This document shows, in pieces, positions 43,389 to 52,897 of a DNA stretch of 57,675 bases. Position numbers and translations under genes: made by a program. A model generated the notes under the pieces. The model searched no databases and was not told where the DNA came from. It worked only from the letters and a program-made list of their open reading frames with translations. The DNA is from an uncultured Arenicella sp. Lineage in GTDB: Bacteria; Pseudomonadota; Gammaproteobacteria; Arenicellales; Arenicellaceae. Every line of letters starts with the position of its first letter. Position 1 is the stretch's first letter. Location of the stretch: positions 1-57,675 of the forward strand of contig CALINO010000077.1 of NCBI GenBank assembly GCA_938045295.1, in the 5' to 3' direction.

Positions 43389-44012
43389 TTAGGGCTTGCT
43401 GAAACGGCACAGTGCTATTTCACCAAAAAAGTTTGGCATGAGCTTTAAGCCTAATGTTTCGCGTCCGTCGGTTCGCACCGCAATGGACGACTCCATTTCA
43501 AACCCAAGCTCTAAGCACAAGGCGTGAAAGTCATTGATGGTGCATAAGTGAATGTTGGGGGTATCAAACCATTTATGCGGCAGTTGCTCATTTTCTGGCA
43601 TTTTACCACTGATGGCGAGCTGCCAACGGTTACGCCAGTGGGCAAAGTTGGGAAACGTCACAATGCCTTGCTTGCCAACCCGCATCATTTCTTTAAGTAA
43701 GTTCTTGGGGTGGCGCATGGCCTGTAATGTGAGAGACAGAATCACCGTATCAAAAGAATTAGAGTCAAAGTGCCCCAGCCCTTTATCAAGGTTAAACTGA
43801 ATGACGTTAATACCGTTATCAATGCATTGAGAAATGCGCTCGGGGTTTAATTCAACACCGTAGCCGCTGACTTGTTTTTCTTCTTGCAGGTGCTTTAACA
43901 ACACACCATTACCGCAGCCTAAATCAATCACGCGGCTGCCCTTGGCCACCCAATTGCTGATCATTCGATGATCGTAGCGGCTTAATGCCGATTGGTTTAG
44001 CGATTGAATCAT
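43389..44012 (-). CDS. metW: Methionine biosynthesis protein MetW
   Basis: MetW is a class I methyltransferase-fold partner of MetX and is needed for efficient homoserine acylation. From the ATG at 44012 it has 207 residues, with the SAM-type loop [15 protein letters not shown] near the start and the family segment [15 protein letters not shown]. The ATG overlaps the metX stop as ATGA, so the two are translationally coupled. This metX-metW pair is common in proteobacteria. Confidence 0.95.
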   Translation of the reverse strand: MIQSLNQSALSRYDHRMISNWVAKGSRVIDLGCGNGVLLKHLQEEKQVSGYGVELNPERISQCIDNGINVIQFNLDKGLGHFDSNSFDTVILSLTLQAMRHPKNLLKEMMRVGKQGIVTFPNFAHWRNRWQLAISGKMPENEQLPHKWFDTPNIHLCTINDFHALCLELGFEMESSIAVRTDGRETLGLKLMPNFFGEIALCRFSKP

Positions 44013-45178
44013 GGTGTTGCCTCGCACTCGTTAGCAATGCGATTCATGTAAGAGGTCATCACATTCATATAATCGTCTATGGGCAACAAAAATGAGTCGT
44101 GGCCTTGGTCGCACTGTATTTCTGAGTAGCTGACGTTAATGCGGTTGCTTTGCAGCGCGCGCACAATTTCACGCGAACGCTCTGGAGCAAAACGCCAGTC
44201 ACTGGAAAACGAAACCACAAAGAAGTTGGCCGTTACATCGGCTAATGCCTGCACCAGTGAATCATTGGCTTCGGCGGCTGGGTCAAAATAGTCCAACGCT
44301 TTGGTCATTAATAAATAGGTGTTCGCGTCGAACCGATCAACGAAGCGATCACCTTGATAACGCAGGTAGCTTTCCACTTCGAATTCCGGCGTAAACTCAT
44401 AATCAAACTTCGATTTTTTACGCAAATTACGACCGAATTTTAGCGCCATCATATCTTCAGAAAGGTAAGTGATGTGGCCAATCATTCGAGCCACACGCAT
44501 GCCGCGCGCGGGTAATGTGCCTTGGTTGTAATAATTGCCGTTGTGAAAATCAGGGTCGGTGCGAATGGCTTGACGAGCAACGTCGTTAAAACCAATGTTT
44601 TGTGCATTGAGCTTAGACGCCGATGCAATCACCAGGCAATGCCGTAAACGCTCAGGGTAGCTAATGCTCCATTGCATGGCTTGCATGCCACCCAAACTGC
44701 CGCCAATAACCGCGGCCCATTGCTTAATGCCAAGGTGGTCACTTAGGCGCGCTTGCGAGGTCACCCAGTCGCTGACCGTAACAATAGGGAAGTCTGGGCC
44801 GTAGGGTTGGCCTGTGGCTGGATTGGTTGAGTTTGGCCCTGTGCTGCCATTACACCCGCCTAGGTTGTTCGAGCTGACAACAAAGAAACGATTGGTGTCG
44901 ATGGGTTTGCCAGGCCCGATCATGCTGTTCCACCAGCCCACGGTTTTGAGTAGGTCGGCGTCGTCCTGCGTTTGATGGTAGCCCGCAGCATGGTGGTCGC
45001 CACTTAAAGCATGGCACACCAAAATAGCATTGTCTTTGGCGGCATTTAAGGTGCCGTACGTCTCATACACCAATTGATAAGACTCAAGCCGGCCTGTGCT
45101 TGTCAGTTCGATAGGCTCGTCAAACACCACCGTTTGGGGCGTAACAATACCAATTGAGTTTTCAGGAATGGCGGACAT
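44009..45178 (-). CDS. metX: Homoserine O-acyltransferase MetX
   Basis: MetX activates homoserine for methionine synthesis by acylation. The 389-residue alpha/beta-hydrolase has the nucleophile Ser161 in [12 protein letters not shown], the oxyanion region [14 protein letters not shown] at 55-68, and the catalytic aspartate and histidine near the C terminus ([14 protein letters not shown]). Although the family is named after acetyl-CoA, proteobacterial MetX paired with MetW often use succinyl-CoA; the donor cannot be read with certainty here. It follows yggT by 15 bases. Confidence 0.95.
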   Translation of the reverse strand: MSAIPENSIGIVTPQTVVFDEPIELTSTGRLESYQLVYETYGTLNAAKDNAILVCHALSGDHHAAGYHQTQDDADLLKTVGWWNSMIGPGKPIDTNRFFVVSSNNLGGCNGSTGPNSTNPATGQPYGPDFPIVTVSDWVTSQARLSDHLGIKQWAAVIGGSLGGMQAMQWSISYPERLRHCLVIASASKLNAQNIGFNDVARQAIRTDPDFHNGNYYNQGTLPARGMRVARMIGHITYLSEDMMALKFGRNLRKKSKFDYEFTPEFEVESYLRYQGDRFVDRFDANTYLLMTKALDYFDPAAEANDSLVQALADVTANFFVVSFSSDWRFAPERSREIVRALQSNRINVSYSEIQCDQGHDSFLLPIDDYMNVMTSYMNRIANECEATP

Positions 45179-45193
45179 GTGCGTTCGGTTCGG

Positions 45194-45766
45194 TTAAAAG
45201 CGTATGGCCATAATAGGTGCAACCAACAATTGCAGCGACACGTTTAAAAACAATAAGACCAGCATGGGCGATAAATCTAGGCCGCCAATGGCCGGAATTA
45301 ATTTTCGTGCAGGCGCCATAACGGGTTCACTGATTGAGCGTGCGACTCGCAAAATGGGGTGAAAGCTGTGTGGCGCTACCCAACTGGCTACGATGGAAAT
45401 AAAAATGGTTGCCATGAATAAATAAATGCAGGCCTGCAAGAGTAAGCCGAGCGACCAAACCAGCAGGTTAGGCAGCATTGCTCCCAACGCAGCCGAACCG
45501 CCACCAAGTAACAGCAGTAAAACAAGTTTTAGCAGGCAAATTAAATACGCCAGCAATAGGGTGGAGGTATCGACGGTGCCGATGCTTGGAATGATGCGGC
45601 GCAGTGGAACGATGATGGGGTTGGTCAGTGAAATAATAAATTGACCTAACTCATTTCTAAAGTCGGCACGCACCCACTGCATCCAAAACCGTATTAATAC
45701 CACGTACAAGGCAAAGCCGATGAGTGCGTGCAGTAAGTAGGTGGTTGCGTTTAATAAATATGGCAT
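45194..45766 (-). CDS. YggT family membrane protein
   Basis: A 190-residue protein with two YggT repeats, residues about 1-90 and 100-190, each with two to three membrane segments. The paired motifs ISLTNPIIVPLRRIIPSIGTVD and SISEPVMAPARKLIPAIGGLD mark the halves. YggT proteins have been linked to osmotic stress and cell division but have no fixed biochemical role. It lies between proC and metX in the same operon, with 17 and 15 base gaps. Confidence 0.93.
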   Translation of the reverse strand: MPYLLNATTYLLHALIGFALYVVLIRFWMQWVRADFRNELGQFIISLTNPIIVPLRRIIPSIGTVDTSTLLLAYLICLLKLVLLLLLGGGSAALGAMLPNLLVWSLGLLLQACIYLFMATIFISIVASWVAPHSFHPILRVARSISEPVMAPARKLIPAIGGLDLSPMLVLLFLNVSLQLLVAPIMAIRF

Positions 45767-45783
45767 TGCATTAGTCTCAAAAG

Positions 45784-46605
45784 TTAACCGAGTTCACGTG
45801 CAAGCTCTTCAGAGCGCTGCTTGGCGGCATCAAACGCTTTGCCAACAATGCCTTTAAGGTCATGGTTGGCAAACGACAGTAAGGCTTGTTCGGTGGTGCC
45901 ATTAGGCGAGGTCACATTATCGATTAATGTTTGCAATGGCAAGGGGCTTGATGCCACCAGTTCAGCCGTACCCAATGCGGTTTGTGTGGCCAATGCGCTG
46001 GCGGTGTCAGAGTCCATGCCAGCGGCTTCAGCGGCCTCAATCAGGCCTTGAATAAACAGCATAAAGTACGCAGGGCCACTGCCCGATAATGCCGTAACGC
46101 TGTCGATGTCTGATTCCTTATCAACCCACGCTGAGCTGCCCACTGAATTAACCAATGACTCAGTCAGTGCGCGCTGCGCGTCATTAACCCGTTGGTTGGC
46201 ATATAAACCGCTGGCACCCAGCCCAATGAGTGCCGGGGTATTTGGCATGACTCTGACGATCGGCAGTTGCGTGCCCAGCCAGCGTTCTATCGAGTCTGCC
46301 CGAATGCCGGCCACAACTGAAATGATAAGAGGTTTTTTGTTGGCAAAATCCGTTGCCAGTGGTTCAATGGCTGCTTGCAATATCTGCGGCTTCACGGCAA
46401 TCACGATCACGTCGCATTGCTTAATTAGAGCTTGATTGCTGTCTGCCAGCGTAAGGCCGTATTGCGCAGCCAATTCGTTGCCTTTGTCGGTATTAGGCTC
46501 ATACAAAACAAGGCTGTCGCCAGTCACTTGGCCCTGTTTAATTAACCCACCAATCAAGCTAGTGGCCATATTGCCACCACCAATAAAACCTATTTTTTCA
46601 GTCAC
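45784..46605 (-). CDS. proC: Pyrroline-5-carboxylate reductase
   Basis: ProC reduces pyrroline-5-carboxylate to proline with NADPH. The 273-residue enzyme has the nucleotide loop IGFIGGGNMATSLIGG at about 5-20, the conserved VRVMPNTPALIG, and the substrate-binding dimer domain with ALSGSGPAYFMLFIQGL and the C-terminal MVAS-like segment LQTLIDNVTSPNGTT. It is intact. In the conserved yggS-proC-yggT order. Confidence 0.97.
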   Translation of the reverse strand: MTEKIGFIGGGNMATSLIGGLIKQGQVTGDSLVLYEPNTDKGNELAAQYGLTLADSNQALIKQCDVIVIAVKPQILQAAIEPLATDFANKKPLIISVVAGIRADSIERWLGTQLPIVRVMPNTPALIGLGASGLYANQRVNDAQRALTESLVNSVGSSAWVDKESDIDSVTALSGSGPAYFMLFIQGLIEAAEAAGMDSDTASALATQTALGTAELVASSPLPLQTLIDNVTSPNGTTEQALLSFANHDLKGIVGKAFDAAKQRSEELARELG

Positions 46606-46676
46606 AGTGCTTTTGTCGTTTGTATTTGCTGCTTCAATTTAGTTGTATTGTAGCGGTTTAATGTCACAGTGAAAAT

Positions 46677-47369
46677 TTATTTGCGCGCGCCAAATAAATC
46701 GGTGCCAATGCGCACCATGGTTGAGCCTTCCGCAACAGCCGCTTCCAAGTCCCCAGACATGCCCATTGATAATTGGTCTAGCTGTAAGCCGAAGCGTTGG
46801 TTGGTGCTTTGCAGGGTCTCGTAAGCTTGCGCAAATACCGCACTTTGTTCGCTGACGTTGTTGCGGGCTTTGGGTATGGCCATAAAGCCTTGCAGGGCAA
46901 TGCCGTCTATTTGTGCTATTTGGTCGGCCAATTCTGGCGCCTGGGCTAATGGCACACCACCCTTTGAGTCTTCCGAGTCTAAATTAAGCTGAATCAATAC
47001 ATTGATCGGGGTGCTGGGGTTGGGGTTTTGATCGCCTAAGCGGCGCGCTATTTTTACTCGATCCACACCGTGAACCCATGAAAAGTGCTGGGCAATTAAT
47101 TTGGTTTTATTCGATTGTATTTGGCCGATAAAGTGCCAGTTAAGAGGGCGGCTAACGGTGTTTTGCTTTTCGATGGCTTCTTGCAGGTAGTTTTCGCCCA
47201 CGTCGCGCAAACCTTGCTGTGCGTATGAGTCAATCAGCGCTGCGCTTTGCACTTTACTGGCGCCCACTAAGGTGACGCTGCCGTGTTGACGCCCGGCCAA
47301 TTTCTCGGCGTGGTGAATGCGAGTTTTAACCGCATTTAACTTGTCATCTATGTTTTGTTGCTGACTCAT
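46677..47369 (-). CDS. PLP homeostasis protein YggS
   Basis: YggS (PLPHP/PROSC) binds pyridoxal phosphate and keeps vitamin B6 and amino acid pools balanced. The 230-residue single-domain barrel has the PLP-lysine in LVGASKVQ at about residue 39, WHFIGQIQSNKT, and the phosphate-binding end LSMGMSGDLEAAVAEGSTMVRIG. It starts 74 bases from pilT in the opposite direction, and heads the operon yggS-proC-yggT-metX-metW. Confidence 0.96.
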   Translation of the reverse strand: MSQQQNIDDKLNAVKTRIHHAEKLAGRQHGSVTLVGASKVQSAALIDSYAQQGLRDVGENYLQEAIEKQNTVSRPLNWHFIGQIQSNKTKLIAQHFSWVHGVDRVKIARRLGDQNPNPSTPINVLIQLNLDSEDSKGGVPLAQAPELADQIAQIDGIALQGFMAIPKARNNVSEQSAVFAQAYETLQSTNQRFGLQLDQLSMGMSGDLEAAVAEGSTMVRIGTDLFGARK

Positions 47370-47443
47370 GCTGAGGTTTCTGGTTATACTGTTTGGGTTA
47401 ATAACAACTATTAAATTTTACCTCAGAAAACCTCGGAGAAGGT

Positions 47444-48481
47444 ATGGACATAGCAGAGTTACTCGCATTTAGCCAAAAGAATAAGGCATCCGATTTACAC
47501 ATTTCAGCAGGTTTACCGCCAATGATTCGCGTTGATGGTGATATGAAACGCATCGACTTACCTGCGTTGGACCCGGAAACCGTGATTAAAATGATTTTCG
47601 ATATCATGAATGATAAACAGCGAAAATTATACGAAGAAAATCTAGAAGTCGACTTCTCGTTTGAAATACCTAACGTGGCGCGTTTTCGTGTTAACGCATT
47701 TAACCAAGACAGAGGCCCGTCAGCAGTGTTTCGTACCATTCCTTCGGTGGTATTAAGTTTGGAAGATTTAGATGCGCCGCAGATCTTCAGAGAAATATGT
47801 GAAAGGCCGCGTGGTTTGGTCTTGGTAACCGGGCCGACGGGTTCAGGTAAATCAACCACCTTGGCAGCCATGGTGGATTATATTAATGAACGCCACCGCT
47901 CACACATATTGACGGTTGAAGACCCGATTGAATTTGTACACCAAAGCAAAAAGTGTTTGATTAACCAACGTGAATTACACAAAGACACGCACAGCTTTGC
48001 TAATGCACTCAAATCTGCACTTCGTGAAGACCCAGATGTGATTTTAGTGGGCGAGTTACGAGACCTTGAAACCATTCGCTTGGCCATGACCGCCGCGGAA
48101 ACTGGTCACTTAGTGATGGGCACCTTGCACACAACCTCAGCACCGAAAACCATTGACCGTATTGTTGACGTGTTCCCGGCTGAGGAAAAATCCATGGTGC
48201 GTTCCATGTTGTCAGAATCAATTCAGGCCGTAATTGCGCAAACGCTACTAAAAAAAGTGGGTGGTGGTCGTGTGGCCGCACATGAAATTATGATTGGCAC
48301 ATCGGCAATTCGAAACTTGATTCGTGAAGATAAGATTGCGCAAATGTATTCAATGATTCAGACCGGTCAAAATGAAGGCATGCAAACCTTAGATCAATGT
48401 TTATTAAACTTGGTGCGTGATCGTTTAATTACCACCAGTGATGCGCGCACGCGTGCCGTTGATAAATCTAAATTTATGTAA
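47444..48481 (+). CDS. pilT: Type IV pilus retraction ATPase PilT
   Basis: PilT powers retraction of type IV pili, hence twitching motility and DNA uptake. The 345-residue hexameric ATPase has the N-terminal PAS-like domain with ASDLHISAGLPP, Walker A GPTGSGKST at 130-138, the Asp box LTVEDPIEF, Walker B LREDPDVILVGELRD, the His box TAAETGHLVMGTLHT, and the PilT-specific AIRNLIRE near the C terminus. GGAGAAGG precedes the ATG. PilU follows after 67 bases. Confidence 0.98.
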   Translation: MDIAELLAFSQKNKASDLHISAGLPPMIRVDGDMKRIDLPALDPETVIKMIFDIMNDKQRKLYEENLEVDFSFEIPNVARFRVNAFNQDRGPSAVFRTIPSVVLSLEDLDAPQIFREICERPRGLVLVTGPTGSGKSTTLAAMVDYINERHRSHILTVEDPIEFVHQSKKCLINQRELHKDTHSFANALKSALREDPDVILVGELRDLETIRLAMTAAETGHLVMGTLHTTSAPKTIDRIVDVFPAEEKSMVRSMLSESIQAVIAQTLLKKVGGGRVAAHEIMIGTSAIRNLIREDKIAQMYSMIQTGQNEGMQTLDQCLLNLVRDRLITTSDARTRAVDKSKFM

Positions 48482-48548
48482 ATGACAGTAGGTCAGTTAC
48501 AGTGTTTGGTCAACGACCAAAGTAGAAAAGCCTAAAGAGGAGCCTAAC

Positions 48549-49676
48549 ATGTATAAAATGGCTGATCTGTTGCGTGCCATGATGGTTAAGAACGCATCAG
48601 ACTTATTTATTACCGCCAACGCCACCCCCAGCTTTAAGGTGGATGGCAAGATTTACCCCATCGCAGGTGACCCTTTAGGCGGGCGCGAATCGCAAGAGCT
48701 GTGTTACAGCATCATGAATGAAGAGCAACGGCGCATTTTTGAAAGTGATAAAGAGTGTAACTTTGCAATTCACCCAAAGCAGATCGGGCGCTTCCGTGTA
48801 AATGTGTTTGTGCAGCAAGACTGTGTTGGTATGGTGCTTCGTGCCATTAAAACGCAAATACCCACGTGTGAAGAGCTGCAAATTCCCGACGTGCTACAAA
48901 AAATGATCATGAAAAAGCGTGGGCTTTTGATTTTTGTGGGCGGCACCGGTACTGGTAAAAGTACCTCGATGGCGGCGTTGGTTGATTACCGTAATCGTAA
49001 TGCGCAGGATCACATTATTACCATTGAAGACCCGATTGAATACTTGCATACGCACAAGAAGTCTATTGTGACGCAACGCGAGGTGGGGGTTGATACGGAT
49101 TCGTTTGAAAACGCGTTGATTAACGCCATGCGTCAAGCGCCGGATGTGATTCAAATTGGTGAAATCAGAACCCGCGAAACCATGGACGCGGCGATTGTGT
49201 TCTCTGAAACTGGCCACCTATGCATCGCCACATTACACGCAAACAACTCATATCAAGCATTGGACCGTATCTTTAACTTTTTCCCAGCCGACAGGCGAGA
49301 TCAGTTAGCTATGGACTTGTCATTAAACCTCTACGGTTTAGTTTCGCAGCGTTTATTGCCCATCAAAGACCGAGAAGGGCGTGTGCCGGCGGTTGAAGTG
49401 ATGATTAACAGCCCGATGATTGCGGATTTGATTAAGGATCATAAGATTAATGAAATTCGTACCGCAATTGAAAAGTCCAGTGAGTGGGGCATGCAGACCT
49501 TCGATCAATCGTTGTTCCACTTGCACGAAGCGGATTTGATTTCTTACGATGACGCCATCAAGAATGCCGAATCAGAAAACGACTTGCGCTTGGCCATTAA
49601 ATTGCGTGGTAAGGCCGCGTCGTCCACTGAGTTTGGTGAAACCTTGGCTGGTGTTCAGCTTGAGGAAGAGGATTAA
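48549..49676 (+). CDS. pilU: Type IV pilus retraction accessory ATPase PilU
   Basis: PilU is a PilT paralogue that supports retraction under load and depends on PilT. The 375-residue protein has ASDLFITANATPSFKVDG, Walker A GGTGTGKST at 131-139, Walker B RQAPDVIQIGEIR, and the PilU-type C-terminal tail that extends beyond the PilT end (AIKLRGKAASSTEFGE). AAAGAGGAG lies about 8-16 bases before the ATG. The pilT-pilU tandem is standard. Confidence 0.97.
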   Translation: MYKMADLLRAMMVKNASDLFITANATPSFKVDGKIYPIAGDPLGGRESQELCYSIMNEEQRRIFESDKECNFAIHPKQIGRFRVNVFVQQDCVGMVLRAIKTQIPTCEELQIPDVLQKMIMKKRGLLIFVGGTGTGKSTSMAALVDYRNRNAQDHIITIEDPIEYLHTHKKSIVTQREVGVDTDSFENALINAMRQAPDVIQIGEIRTRETMDAAIVFSETGHLCIATLHANNSYQALDRIFNFFPADRRDQLAMDLSLNLYGLVSQRLLPIKDREGRVPAVEVMINSPMIADLIKDHKINEIRTAIEKSSEWGMQTFDQSLFHLHEADLISYDDAIKNAESENDLRLAIKLRGKAASSTEFGETLAGVQLEEED

Positions 49677-49762
49677 CGTTTCTTGCTCGTTTAGTTAGTT
49701 TGGCTTTAGTTGATTTGGTTCAGGTTAAATTCTTTTGAGTAAATAAGCTTAGGTAAGCGGTG

Positions 49763-49785
49763 GCGATTAAGTCATCGCTTTTTTT
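49763..49785 (+). terminator. Intrinsic terminator of pilTU
   Basis: GCGAT and ATCGC enclose TAAGTC and are followed by seven T. The structure overlaps the stop and last codons of the opposing DUF2177 gene. Confidence 0.65.
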
Positions 49786-50174
49786 GTGCCTGCCCAGTAA
49801 GCCACACTGCTGCAAATGACGGTTACAAAAACACCCCAAATTATGTCAGTGATCAGCAGTATTAACGTCCAGCTGTTGAGCATGGCGTAGTTAGTGGCGG
49901 CATACGTGCCGTAGGCGGTTGCACCTAATACGGCGGCATTGATTTGAACTCTCCTTAAGCTGGCATTTTCAGTAAAACACAAGTGAACAACGGCCGCGCC
50001 ATAAGCCAAATAAAATAAAACAGCAGAAAAAAGTTGAGGTTTATCGCGCAATAACTCGTTTATTTGTGAACGGTAAAGTTGCTCTGCAAACAATGCAATC
50101 CATAAGCCATCAATCACTAAAAAAGCGATTAGAAATCCAAAATAAGCAGCCGCACTGTTGATGTTTTGTTTCAT
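49767..50174 (-). CDS. DUF2177 family membrane protein
   Basis: A 135-residue protein with four predicted membrane segments (about 9-27, 46-64, 78-96 and 104-126). The motifs AFLVIDGLWIALFAEQLYRSQI and LGATAYGTYAATNYAMLNSWT, and the aspartate in ITDIIWG, match DUF2177. Function unknown. It follows the phosphoesterase gene on the same strand by 77 bases; the two may be cotranscribed. Confidence 0.85.
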   Translation of the reverse strand: MKQNINSAAAYFGFLIAFLVIDGLWIALFAEQLYRSQINELLRDKPQLFSAVLFYLAYGAAVVHLCFTENASLRRVQINAAVLGATAYGTYAATNYAMLNSWTLILLITDIIWGVFVTVICSSVAYWAGTKKAMT

Positions 50175-50251
50175 AACTCAAGGCTACAGGCTTGAGCATA
50201 TGAAAATGTGAACGTTGAGCGTGATGCCCATTTAAGTTGCTTAGTGTTAAT

Positions 50252-51535
50252 TTAACCTTGCTGGCCTTCAGGGGGTAGAGAGGCAAAGGTATCGTTCTCA
50301 CTAGCGGTGATATTATTAAACCAGCTTATGTGCTCTGCCGAGGCACCAGTGCGTTTTAACTTCTTTAGATGGGTGTGGCTTTGGTGGGCCTGCCAAGGCA
50401 TGTTTAACGGTGCCCAGGTGAATTGCGTTTGTTGGCCGCGCTCTAATGTACCGATCAATATTTGAGATGTTTGCCGGCGTAACACAATGTCTTCGTGACC
50501 CAGCCCTTCGCCGGCGGTAATTTGCCGCACGTTTCTGGTTTCAAGCTCAGAGCAATGATGGACATGCCCGGCTAATAATGGGCCGCCACCGCATTGCGCC
50601 ATTGATTGTTCTAGCCAAGGAATTTCATTGATACTGCCAACATTGTGGTCGTAGTTAGGTCTGGGGTCTTTGAGTGGTCGGTGGGTGAAAAAAACTTGAT
50701 GTTCTGTGGGAGTCTCGCTTAGTTGATTGAAAAGCTTGGCTCTGTGGCCTGAGTTGACGGGGAAAAAGTCGGCGGCGGTGTCAATATTCACAAAGCGAGT
50801 GCCGGCCAAGGTGAATGCGTGATTCATGGGGCCAATTTGCGATCTGAATTGATCATAAATAAGGCCGTTATCGTGAAAGTCGTGATTGCCTATCGACACA
50901 TAGCAGGGCAGTGGCGACTTATGCAGGCGCCCAATGGCTTTTTCATAGTCATCTTTGCCGTAGTTAATGTCGCCTAAGTGCAGAAAAAACTCAGCGCCGA
51001 GTTCTTTGGCGCGTGTTAAGCACCAGCTAAGCTCGTCATTGCCACCCGTGTCGCCAATAACAGCAAATCGAAAGCCGTCATTGGCGTGCGGCATTACCCA
51101 GCTTAGTTCAATGTTTTGTTGCCCTTTTGTTTCTAGCGTAATGTGCCGGTTAATGCCGTCTTGAGTTTCATGTAAGTGGCCAATACTTTTGCCGTTAACC
51201 TTGAGCTGCGCACCGGAAGCCACATTTTTGATGCCAAAGGTCACTGTTGAGCTTTCTTTGCTTTGCACAATGATAGTAGGCTCAGGCGCGATGGCTCTAA
51301 ACCAAAGCGCTGTGCCTGCCTCTATATTAGCTTCTGTATGCGACCCGTCACTTGACTCGAAATTGGTTGTATTGATGGCGTCAAGCATGTTGATAACGGC
51401 GTTATCTGTCTCGGCATGAAATTCTAAGGCGCTGGGCTCAAAGCTGAGTCGTGGGTAGCGTAAGCCGCGGTAATAACTGTAGCCGGCTAAGGAAGCAATG
51501 CTGGCGCAGGTGATGAATTTTCTGCGGCTGACCAT
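50252..51535 (-). CDS. Tat-exported calcineurin-like metallophosphoesterase
   Basis: A 427-residue protein with a twin-arginine start (VSRRKFITCASIASLAG) indicating Tat export. A beta-sandwich linker (about 60-150) precedes the phosphoesterase domain. Metal-binding motifs are GDTGG at 161-165, LGDINYG at 187-193, GNHDF at 216-220, FFTHRPL and AGHVHHCSE. This is the complete set of a two-metal active site. Similar exported enzymes include purple acid phosphatases and phospholipid hydrolases; the substrate is not determined. A 33-codon ORF overlaps its start upstream. Confidence 0.92.
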   Translation of the reverse strand: MVSRRKFITCASIASLAGYSYYRGLRYPRLSFEPSALEFHAETDNAVINMLDAINTTNFESSDGSHTEANIEAGTALWFRAIAPEPTIIVQSKESSTVTFGIKNVASGAQLKVNGKSIGHLHETQDGINRHITLETKGQQNIELSWVMPHANDGFRFAVIGDTGGNDELSWCLTRAKELGAEFFLHLGDINYGKDDYEKAIGRLHKSPLPCYVSIGNHDFHDNGLIYDQFRSQIGPMNHAFTLAGTRFVNIDTAADFFPVNSGHRAKLFNQLSETPTEHQVFFTHRPLKDPRPNYDHNVGSINEIPWLEQSMAQCGGGPLLAGHVHHCSELETRNVRQITAGEGLGHEDIVLRRQTSQILIGTLERGQQTQFTWAPLNMPWQAHQSHTHLKKLKRTGASAEHISWFNNITASENDTFASLPPEGQQG

Positions 51536-51636
51536 CAGAAGCCTCGCTTAAGCGTCGTAAGCAATGAATCGGCTTTAGGGCGCGAGAAATAAAGTCGCTG
51601 AAAATCAGGAAAGACAATGGGGTGTTCTACGGTCAT
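51535..51636 (-). CDS. Possible 33-residue ORF upstream of the phosphoesterase
   Basis: A short frame, MTVEHPIVFPDFQRLYFSRP then 13 more residues, ends in a TGATG overlap with the phosphoesterase start. Such an overlap suggests translational coupling, but no ribosome-binding site is visible before its ATG and no family is recognised. Confidence 0.3.
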   Translation of the reverse strand: MTVEHPIVFPDFQRLYFSRPKADSLLTTLKRGF

Positions 51637-51705
51637 AGTGAGTGTTTATTATTGTTATTATTTGCACTATCTTGTGTTAGTTTACCTGTGTTGAGTTATT
51701 CGCGC

Positions 51706-51711
51706 TAGAAT
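51706..51711 (+). promoter_or_regulatory. Candidate -10 for arsM
   Basis: TAGAAT, with an imperfect -35 TTTACC about 19 bases upstream. If used, the mRNA starts after 51710, which favours the internal ATG at 51746 as the arsM start. Confidence 0.35.
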
Positions 51712-51745
51712 GATTCTTGAAAAAGAGACCGATATTATTTATCCC

Positions 51746-52822
51746 ATGAATGAAAAATTAACTTACAGCCAAGTACAAGAGTACTATGGCAAAGTGCTGC
51801 AAAGCAGCGATGACCTTAAGACCGATGCCTGCTGTACGGATGAAGGTTTGCCTTCGTATCTAAAACCAATACTTTCTAAAGTGCACGACGAGGTCATTAC
51901 GCGTTATTACGGTTGCGGTCTGGTGTTGCCAGAGCAACTTGAAGGTGCGCGCATTCTTGATCTGGGTTCAGGCGCTGGCCGTGATGTTTACGCGTTGTCT
52001 GCGTTGGTGGGCGAGAGCGGTGAAGTGGTAGGCGTGGACATGACCGCTGAACAGCTTTCCGTGGCGCAAGAGTATCGCGAGTACCACGCTGAGGTGTTTG
52101 GCTTTGCGCAGCCTAATGTGCAGTTCAAGCAAGGCTTTATTGAGCAGCTTGACAAATTAGAGCTGGAGCCAAACTCATTCGATGTGATTGTTTCAAACTG
52201 CGTAATCAATCTATCGCCGGATAAGCAGGCTGTGTTAGAGCAATGCTACGATTTACTGAAGCCCGGTGGTGAGATTTATTTCTCTGATGTTTATGCTGAG
52301 CGGCGAACGCCGCAGCATCTGGTTGATGATGAAGAGCTTTACGGTGAGTGTATCTCCGGCGCATTGTATTGGAATGACTTCCTGAATTTATCGAAGCGTT
52401 GCGGCTTTAAAGACCCTCGTTTGGTTAAGAGCCGACCCTTGGCGATCGAAAATGCCCGCTTGCAAGAAATGTTGGGTGAACGAAAGTTTTATTCGGCCAC
52501 CTATCGCTTATTTAAGTTGGCTGAGCTAGAGCCTGCGTGTGAAGATTATGGTCAAGCCGTACGCTACAAAGGCAGTATAGAGCATCATCCGGATCAATTT
52601 GTTTTGGATGAACATCATGTGATTGAAACCGGTAAAATGTTCCCGGTGTGTGGGAATACTTACCGCATGTTGAACCAGAGTCGATTTAAACCGCACTTTG
52701 AGTTTTATGGTGATTGGTCAACGCACTACGGCATTTTTGATGGATGCGGGTTGAGTGTGCCATTTTCCGACTCTGTGGCCGGTGATGGGGCTGCTGTTGC
52801 TGACAGTGGGGCCTGTTGCTAG
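51746..52822 (+). CDS. arsM: Arsenite methyltransferase ArsM
   Basis: ArsM methylates arsenite with SAM to mono-, di- and trimethylated arsenicals. From the ATG at 51746 the protein has 358 residues. The SAM loop is LDLGSGAGRD at 71-80. Arsenic-binding cysteines are Cys29/Cys30 (DACCTDE), Cys152 (SNCVINLSPDK) and Cys202 (GECISGALYW), as in characterised ArsM. A C-terminal domain ends in GACC. An upstream in-frame ATG at 51710 adds 12 residues. No ribosome-binding site is obvious at either start. No ArsR is adjacent. Confidence 0.95.
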   Translation: MNEKLTYSQVQEYYGKVLQSSDDLKTDACCTDEGLPSYLKPILSKVHDEVITRYYGCGLVLPEQLEGARILDLGSGAGRDVYALSALVGESGEVVGVDMTAEQLSVAQEYREYHAEVFGFAQPNVQFKQGFIEQLDKLELEPNSFDVIVSNCVINLSPDKQAVLEQCYDLLKPGGEIYFSDVYAERRTPQHLVDDEELYGECISGALYWNDFLNLSKRCGFKDPRLVKSRPLAIENARLQEMLGERKFYSATYRLFKLAELEPACEDYGQAVRYKGSIEHHPDQFVLDEHHVIETGKMFPVCGNTYRMLNQSRFKPHFEFYGDWSTHYGIFDGCGLSVPFSDSVAGDGAAVADSGACC

Positions 52823-52897
52823 TTCGCTGTGCGATTGGTTGCATTAATGGCTGCGCCGCTTAGCGCGTTGTGTTGTTTAGTGTCTTGAAAGTAACTG

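Noticed and set aside
47398-47871. 157-residue minus-strand frame
   Set aside because: Antisense to the start of pilT, a conserved gene; no domain features.
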